From the NCBI RefSeq assembly GCF_905220565.1, contig NC_059396.1:10637206-10701205 (forward strand): a stretch of DNA of 64,000 nt, in the 5' to 3' direction. Source of the DNA: Melitaea cinxia. Its lineage: Eukaryota; Arthropoda; Insecta; Lepidoptera; Nymphalidae. Shown here piece after piece: positions 54,101 through 63,100 of the stretch. Each line of letters opens with the position of its first letter. Position 1 is the first letter of the stretch. Both the position numbers and the translations under genes were made by a program. The notes under the pieces were generated by a model that made no database searches, was not told the origin of the DNA, and saw nothing but the letters and a program-made list of their open reading frames with translations.

Positions 54101-57100
54101 GTATTTATATTTATTAAACGACGTCTTCATTGGTGATTAGGACATGATTAGGATGTAAATTGCGTTTATTTGTCTGTCGATGATGTCCTCATTTTATTAA
54201 ATTGTTATTGTAATATAATCCTTGTTGTTTTAGTAAATTGTTACAATTAAAAATAATATAAATTTTGGATAGTGTGGAATAAATTATTTGTCGATATTTT
54301 TATGATATATAAATATTAATTTTGCGACGCGATGGCGCAGCGATCACAGCACTGTAGCGCTGTGTTTCTGGACCCTCGACACTGGAGCAAAACCTATTAG
54401 GGCTTCACCTACGCGAAGCGTTAAAAAATTAATAATAAGTTCGCCTACATATAACGTGAATCTAAGAACAAAGTCATGAATAAGCTCGAAAAAAAAAACA
54501 ATTGTGACTGTCTATATTTTATATCGTTTAAAGACACATGTATAATGCTTTAAGCTGATCATGAATAGATTGTTTAGAATAGATTGTAATAACAAAAACG
54601 TATATACTCGTATTCTCTTAAAGGACACTTCCTTGTTGGGCGTAAACGCCTTGAACCACAAACCTGTATGGAGGCTTCAATCTTCTAAATAATTTAAAAT
54701 TAGCATTTGATTGACTACACATTTAGAATAACGAAATTATTCTAAATTTTAATTAAAAGAGGCAAAAATAAGTTGAATAACATAATGCGTTTTAGTCTGT
54801 AGAGTAGGAATTGACATAAATTGTTTATCATGTTCTGTAGGATCTTTTACGCTCATTTCAATTCGTTTATGTATTATAAAATAAAGTTACTTTTAATATT
54901 GTTAATTTACGTTAGTTGAAAAGCTTTCTACCTCTAACACAAATAAAAAAAACTCCTAATTTCAAGCACGTTCAGGGATTACTCCATCGTTTATGAACCG
55001 ATTTTGATAGTTCTTTTTTTGTTGGAAAGAAGATATCCCTAGTTTGGTACCATGATAAGGAAACCAGGATCTGATGATGGGATCCAAGAGAAATCGAGGG
55101 AAACTCGAAAATCCGCATAACTTTTTACTGGGTGTACCGATTTTAATGAATTTAATCGAAAGCCGATGTTTATCATGTGGTCACATTTAAATTTCATCGA
55201 GATTTGATTACAACTTTTGGAGTAATCTTTGATAATGCGTATTTACTCGACTATTTTTTCGTCTACCTACGTTGTATTACTTGTCGATATAATTGAAGTC
55301 GGATTTTCTTCGTTTGCCTGCAAACACAATTATTTTATTCTCGTAAAATAATTCTATCATTTGTTATGAAAGTCCCAGTCTTCACAGATAAGTGTTTTGT
55401 CTAAAATTGGAAAATAAACAAAACTATAAGTGTGTCGTTTGCTATGTTAACGAAAGCTTTATCTTAGTTATGTTCATAGTACCTACAATTCTTATTAATT
55501 TATTTGTACAATATTGTTAAATTTCTGCCATAAGTTTTTATTGTGTATTGTGTAAATTGAAACCATTTTCTATAAATTTAATATTTTTATTTTATCTAAT
55601 AAAATTTTAAATAAAAATAAATTATAATATATTAAATTGTAACAAGAATAAAGCACAAATAAATTAATTAATTAATAGTACAGCTGATCGGTACATTCTA
55701 TTCAATGAATAAGAACAACACATAGAGCCCATGTGACATTCCGTGAGACAACGGTGACGACCGGGATATGGGTAACGGGAATCAAACGTATCCCTTGTAG
55801 GGATGTTGTCTGTCTACCCAACTGCTTTTAACTACTGCTACTCAATACTAGCAATAAACAGTTACTAAACAGTACACTCAGAACCATGTTGCACTTTACA
55901 TTCAAGTGATTTATTATAATGTTTTATACGATTACGACAATTAACGTATTATAGTTGCCTAACTTAAGATTAGTTTTACGGTGTAAGGAAGTGTTTTCAT
56001 GATCATACGAAATTTTTGGTGACAGGTGACAATAACGGCAGCGCAGAGGGTTCAGGGTCTGGCGGGGAGACGGGCGAAGGGGCGGAGGCTGCACATACAT
56101 TCGGGCCACTAGACGGATCTATCTACGCGACAGTAGTCCGTCCGGGCGGCGGACCTTCCTCTCCGCTCAGCGCATCGATGGACTCGGGCATCTCGTCGGC
56201 GGGCCGGCGCGCCGCCCCCAGCCCGCCCGACGAGCTGGACGCGCTGCTGGGCGACATGCTGCGGACGGTGAGCGCGCTGCCCGACCCGCCGCCGACACCC
56301 CAGCCTCAGCCGCAGTCGCACGCCGACCGCGCTCCCGACATACCGTACCACGCGCGCGCCGACTCCGCGCCCTTCACCTACGGAGCACCCGGCCTGAAGC
56401 CCGGCATGCTGCGCGCCTCCAACCGCCTCGCCAGCCCCGAGCTGGTGCGTCGGGCGCTCGGCAGCGACCGAGGGTATCGAGCTATCGAGGACGACGACGA
56501 CGAGCGCACTGTCACCCCGGATTCATCTCAACAGACGCCGCTATCACCGCGCACCCTTCGTAAATTTACTCACGATGACATCACCACGACAACGACTACA
56601 ACCATCCCACCTCCAACTGCACCCGTAAGCAACGGAAAGTGAGTACAGTTCACTCTTATTTTAACAAATACGAAAAAGTAAACAAGTATTTTAGATAATA
56701 ATTAATATCTTTGAAATAACATTATATGAGCAGAACCGAACATTATTAATTGAATTATGTGCTGCGCAAATTTGTAACCGTATACCTAATATTTTAAATA
56801 TTAATTTATTTGATAGGGATTAATATGAAACATATAAATATTAATTAAGTCTTATTTACAAATATAAAGTCAACATAATATATATGTGTACTAGCATGCG
56901 GGTATTAAACGTATTTTGAACGAATAAGATTGAAAAATGTTTTTATTAAATCATCACCTTAGAAACAAATTATAAATAAAATAACGGTCTGCATAAAAAC
57001 CAGATATGTAGTATAAATGAGTGGAATATAAGTAGAGGAATTGGGTGGGAGATGTAAACATGTGTTCCTGTGTTGTAGGCGTGGAGGCCACGCGCCTGCC

Positions 57101-60100
57101 GCCTACAACTGCGAGCTGGCACTGTTTACTTTTAAAACCTCACATCGATATTGTATTTTTAATAAAATCGATAACATTTTAACCCAATTTTCGCTCAAGG
57201 TCTAATACTAGTAGCTCAACCATTAAATATGTATGAAGTTTTTAATAGATACCACAACATAAATCTTAATTAACCGTTTTAGTGGTAACAACAACTCAAC
57301 TGCTGCATAAATCTAAATGTTAAAATAAAATAATTAAATGTTTAACAACGGATTTAGACACTACACAAGACATTTACGTCTAGACCATATTAGGCGTTAG
57401 ACTCGTGAGAACAAACAAAGGCAGATAGTATTTCCTCGAGCAAATTTCGACATATTTAGTGCAACATGTAACGTGCCCAGCAATACATTGTGGACGCTCG
57501 GTTAATTTATTTAGTCGCGTTCCGCTCGACCCACTTCACTGTCAATGAAGAAGGGTAATGAAATATCCTATAACCAATCTCAACTATTACGACGCGGGTC
57601 ACTTGATCATTTTTATCTTCTTGAAATTGTGTTACAGAGCATCTCATTACAACTACAAATTGTAGTAGATACCTAATATATTGATTTCATTTCATTATTA
57701 TAATGTGTAGATTTATAGGTTTCTGGAGAAAAATACCTTATTTCTTATCTTACTTTTTTATAATTAGTACTGCTTAAATAACAACAATCAAAATAAAACA
57801 ATTGACGCCGCGTTGGCGCAACGGTTACAGCCATGGATTGTATCTGTTGCGCTGGCGGTTGCGGGTTCGATCCCCGCACATGACAAACATTTGTATTGAC
57901 CATACAGGTGTTTGCCGTGGTCTGGGCGTTTATGCAGTCCTTGTGGGTCTCCCCACCGTGCTTTGGAGATCATGTTAAGCCGTCGGTCCCGGTTGTTATC
58001 ATGTACACCTGATGGCGATCGTTACTCATAGTAGGAAATATTCGCCAACACGCATTGGAGCAGCATGGTGGATTAAGCTCTGATCCTTCTCCTACATGGG
58101 GAAAGAGGCCTACGCCCAGTAGTGGGATATTACAATCTTCACGGAGCATATAATTATTATTTTTAATGTTCTTTTTAAATTCCAATCAAATTGTTTACTT
58201 TTCTGAAGTGTGCTAGTTGTATTTATTTTCTTCTGTCAAACATTTTTTTAAAAATTTTACAAAAATACATTATTATATTATTCCTATTTTATTGTACCTC
58301 ATAATTAATAGAAAGTGACTTAACTAAACAAGTGCATAGTCTATAATAAGTATATCAAAACCGTTCTTGTTTGGCGATTGGCAGAAACATGTTTATCATC
58401 GTTATCGTCGCAAACATTTTATCTATTGATTAAATTTGACACGAACCGAAATAAATGAGAAGCGAACCGGTCTTCTTTCTACGCCAGATTTACCGGATTC
58501 TAGATACCCGTCTGTATAAATACTATGAATGCGAAAGTTTGTAAAGATGGAAGAATGGATTGATGCTTGTTATTCTATCGCACGAAACTACTGAATCGTT
58601 TGCTATATTTGAAGAACCGAATAAAGAATATTAAGCTACTGTTTTTTCCCAAAACTACCACGAAATCGGGATTATCGTAAAAAAAACTCCAGATTAAAAA
58701 CAAATGCATCATTTATCGAATGTGCATTTAAACACGTCAGGAATTTCCGTGGTATGATCGATATATTTAATCTTATAGATTAAAATGATCGTTGTGAGCA
58801 CACAAGACGAGAAAACAAAGACGCGTTTTGTGACCCCATTGCAGTAATAACAGTAATTTACTCCTTGTTGTTGACATGCAAGATTATAAACATGTGCAAT
58901 ATAGCCGAGTTCTCCGCGGTTCTTTGTCTTCCTAGTAGTAAGTTGTCGAAAATACGTTTAGTAAACATAAACTTTGTCATAAATTACCTACCTACTATTA
59001 GCAATAGTACAATTTAAAACATAATAATTACGAGAATATTAATGTAATATCAGATTTTACCATTAGTGGTGGTAGTGGCTCGAAATCCATTTAGACATTT
59101 TTTATCGCATTATTCTAGCAAATATTGAATAATTAGAATCGCAAGTAATATAATACCTAATCTTACTTCTTAGTGCTTAGGCACTGGGTGACTTATTCAG
59201 AGCCTAGTCTCGGCGCGTAACGCTATAACTACACCAATTGTTCCATTTTCTAAACGTTACCAATTTAGTTCAAAGAATGAACAGTTTTATGGTTATCATT
59301 AGTTGTTGTTCAATTAACGCCCACGAGATCTGCGCCACACAAACCCACACTGGGATATTACCTGCGGTACCTTTTTATTATTATTAAACAGACCATTAGA
59401 ATATTTTAAAACAAAGAATAAAAAAGACATATGTATCATGTTCCATAAAATAATGTAAAAAACATATACAAATATAATTATGATCTATATACATACCAAT
59501 TAGGTGCTATATAAAAATTACGTCATACAGATCGCACGATTTTTGGACCCCTCTTCCGTTCTTGTCAAAACTGGTCACGTTTGTGAGTTTACCTAGTGTG
59601 ACATCATACGTTTTGCAATTTTACACCTAGAAATTAATTTAAAAAAAGAGTTTCGACATTATCTTCATTTTAAATTATTTTCCAATATTATTATTATTAT
59701 TATATTATTATTTCCATTTTATTTAGTTCTTGAGTTGTGAATTGTAAATATGTATAATGTTTAATAAACTATTGTTATATATCTTTTCCAATTACATCAA
59801 CATTAATCAAGCATAGGGTGAAACATGCCTAGGTATGAAAATTTATAAAGGAACAGCTTGTGTCGAATCGCCAACATAACAATTTAAACTCAAATTTTTT
59901 AAGTTAAAATTTTATATTTATCTAGTTCAACTATCATGATTTATTACTGACAATTAGATGTAGATATTTTGAAATGTCATGTTCCTTGCATATGATCCCT
60001 TATCATATATAATTATACAGCGTATACTGTATGGATATATTAAGTAGGAAGTCACAAAAATTATTGAAGATTATTTTATTTTCAAAAACCTTAATAACTA

Positions 60101-63100
60101 TAAAAGAGGTTTCCATTGACGAACAACTTCGGTGAAATATTTTTGAAAATCCGTGCACAGGCATACATAAACATACCTATAACATGAGAATTTTTGAGGA
60201 ACGTACAGACATGTCGATGTCGTGTTTAGAATATAAATTGTGTTTACAGAGATACTTGAAAATTTTCTTTAAAATACGTTGATGTTTACGGAATTACTTA
60301 TTACTAATTCCGCAAACATCTGCTCACTGCGTACATACCACATCATATAGATTCAAGTGAAATCGATTATAATAGGTAACCGAGGCTAACGCTGAATTCA
60401 GAATTATAAACCTGATAGACAAAACAACATTTTTATGCCTAGTCACTGCATAGACACACACATATACACACAGACACCAAAGTCAAGCACTAAATCACAT
60501 ATTTTATTTTAAAATACTTATGTATTATGTATCATAAATATGTTTAATTAAAACAAAATAAGTAAAGAAATGCTAAGTGATCAGCAGATTTAATATCGAA
60601 AATGTAAACATTTTGTTCAAACGTCAATCACCGTGCTGTAATTAATGCTTATTTTTCATAAAAATGTTAGAAGACGTATTTGATTTTATACGACTCGACT
60701 ATGTTAACCTAAATATTTCATTTAGATGTAGTGAAGGCTAAACTAAGATTGAAGTATTTGTTAATCCGCAACATTTCAATACAAGTGCACCCGAAAACGT
60801 AATTAAACCGGCTTGCGATTTATTTATGTGGCGCCTGGTCGAGCGATAAATTTTAAACTAAATCAGGTAATAAACATGGTATAAGCTACATTTAAAATTA
60901 AGAGCTCTAATTAAAATAGATTAGGCCTTGATTCAAAACATTCGGATGTGTACCCGTTATTAATGCATCACTAATAGCAAAGCATAGTTATGTACATTTC
61001 TATCTTATAAATAACTAACTGACCCCACAAACGTTGTTTTGGCATATATTATGTTATTAACCCCCTCAATCCCCCCCCTTTATAACTTAGGGTTATGATA
61101 AATAGATGTTGGCCGATTCTCAGAACTCGGGTGGGTTATATGCACACAAAATTTCATAAAAATCGGTCCAGCCGTTTCAGAGGAGTATGGTAACTAGCAT
61201 TGTAACACGAGAATTTTATATATAAGATAATACATATACTTTTATATAGGTATATACCGAAACAACTGACACTTTATTGAATTGATCTTTTATTTTTATA
61301 GTTTTGATGTCATACCTTGGTATATGATTAAAAAATGTTTATGTAACAATTACGTCATATGATAGATGTGAGTGGTTTAAATATTGATTTGTTTTCCTAT
61401 ATTACACAATGAAATGACTTATACATCTCCTGCTTCACATATCGTATTAGTCAATGATAGTCGCAACTCGCAAGTGAGTGATATAAAACCGCAATTTGGA
61501 ATTGGTGCGGTAATGGTGTGTGATTGCGTCGCCGTCGTGACCCAAACAAGTTGCTATTTCGAGATAAACGTCGCCATAAACGGCTTGGTTGATCATGCAT
61601 TGACGCATGCCTCATAAACACCGTCCTCTACTTTCTAATAAAGGTTGCTTTGTTGGCTCTCTAATCGCATCAATCATACTTTCTTACTAAACAAATATGT
61701 ATGTAATTTATTTCTGATTATCTATTAATTTATGTGGACAACTTGATTGCCTACTTAACATATTGAGTTAATTATTATTTTAAAAGAGAACTAATTCTTT
61801 TTTTCGTATTTTTCGTTTCTCTCCACATCTTTTTTATTTGAAGATAACGAACTGTTTAATTTCATATCTATTTTTAAGCGTCGATTTTCTTATCAACAAA
61901 ATAACAACATTTAACCTAAAAAGCAACATAATTTATACCTATACGTTTATAATTAGTTTTAGTTTGAAAAGAATTCGAAGGTCGCAGAATTAATTTTATC
62001 AATATTTATGTTAATAGATGGTTGAATGGCGACGCGGAATGGATTGAACGCCCACCGAGCAGCGCAAGAAAAAGTGAAAATGGTACGTGGCGTTCTAACA
62101 GCACAACGGAATGGCAAGATGTTAGTACGATACGTAGGGAACCAAGGAGATCGGAAGGAAACAACGTGGAAACAAACTCTGGCCTCACGTGGCTGCAGAG
62201 ACAGCAACAGAAATTACGAGAGAGGAAAGAAGCTAGGGAAAGGGTCGCTCGACTGCCGCTCGAGTGGGACGCGCCTTCCCGACATGTGCGCCGGTCGGCA
62301 AGCCATCGGTAACGAACTTTATTGTAACTATTTAAGATAAATATTATAATCGAATATAGACTGAATATATTAATTTTATTAAATAGTGTTGATGGATATA
62401 CAAGCGACACTACAGCATTTGCTGATGATGATGACGACTTCAGTGTACCACTCCACGTCAACACGCGCACTCCTCTCAGGACTGATAGCATCAGCCCACA
62501 GGCTCCAGACAGGTATTATGAAAGTTTTAACAATCATTCATTGTAAAATCTCATCTTTCTACTTAATTTTAAATAAGAAGCGAGTAATAACTGCAACCGG
62601 TTGGTAGCCGTGGTTTCTTTCCGACTCTTATCAAAATATGTTGGTACAAACTATAATTTTGAGTATTTTGTACATTTCATTATAGACTTGAATTTTTATT
62701 TGATTGTTTTGTCTCATATACAACGGGGATAGCTAAAAATTTTGCGATTTTTTTTTTCTGTCCAGAACCTCATCTAGAAAATTCATGTATGAAAAGATGA
62801 CGATGCGCGAGTGGAGTACGAGCAGCACCCCTACAAGTACACAAGCGCCCGGTCTACTGTCACTAGCGGAGCCCAACAATAATGACACAATTGTAATTAT
62901 CTTATTATTTTTCTACTTTCGTATTTCATTGAATGATATTTATTAATGAACTAGCTGACCCCGCAAACGCTGTTTTGCCATATATGTTATACACCCCCTC
63001 AACCCCCCCTCCGATTCTCAGATATACCCGATATGCACACAAAATTTCATAAAAATCGGTCCAGCCGTTTCGGAGGCGTATGTTAACTAAAATTGTGACA

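Noticed and set aside
56109..56351. 80-codon minus frame
   Set aside because: Antisense shadow of the GC-rich tensin linker exon.
57808..57880. tRNA gene candidate with A and B boxes
   Set aside because: It is the head of a SINE with related copies at 13.4, 18.2, 52.2 and 63.9 kb; no closed acceptor stem is seen. The same applies to 18030-18087 and 52460-52546 on the minus strand.
61384..61617. 77-codon plus frame upstream of exon 62018
   Set aside because: No splice signals at suitable phase and no tensin-like sequence.
62006..62491. 161-codon minus-strand frame
   Set aside because: It is antisense to tensin exons 62018-62308 and 62387-62512, whose plus-strand phase and splice signals are coherent.
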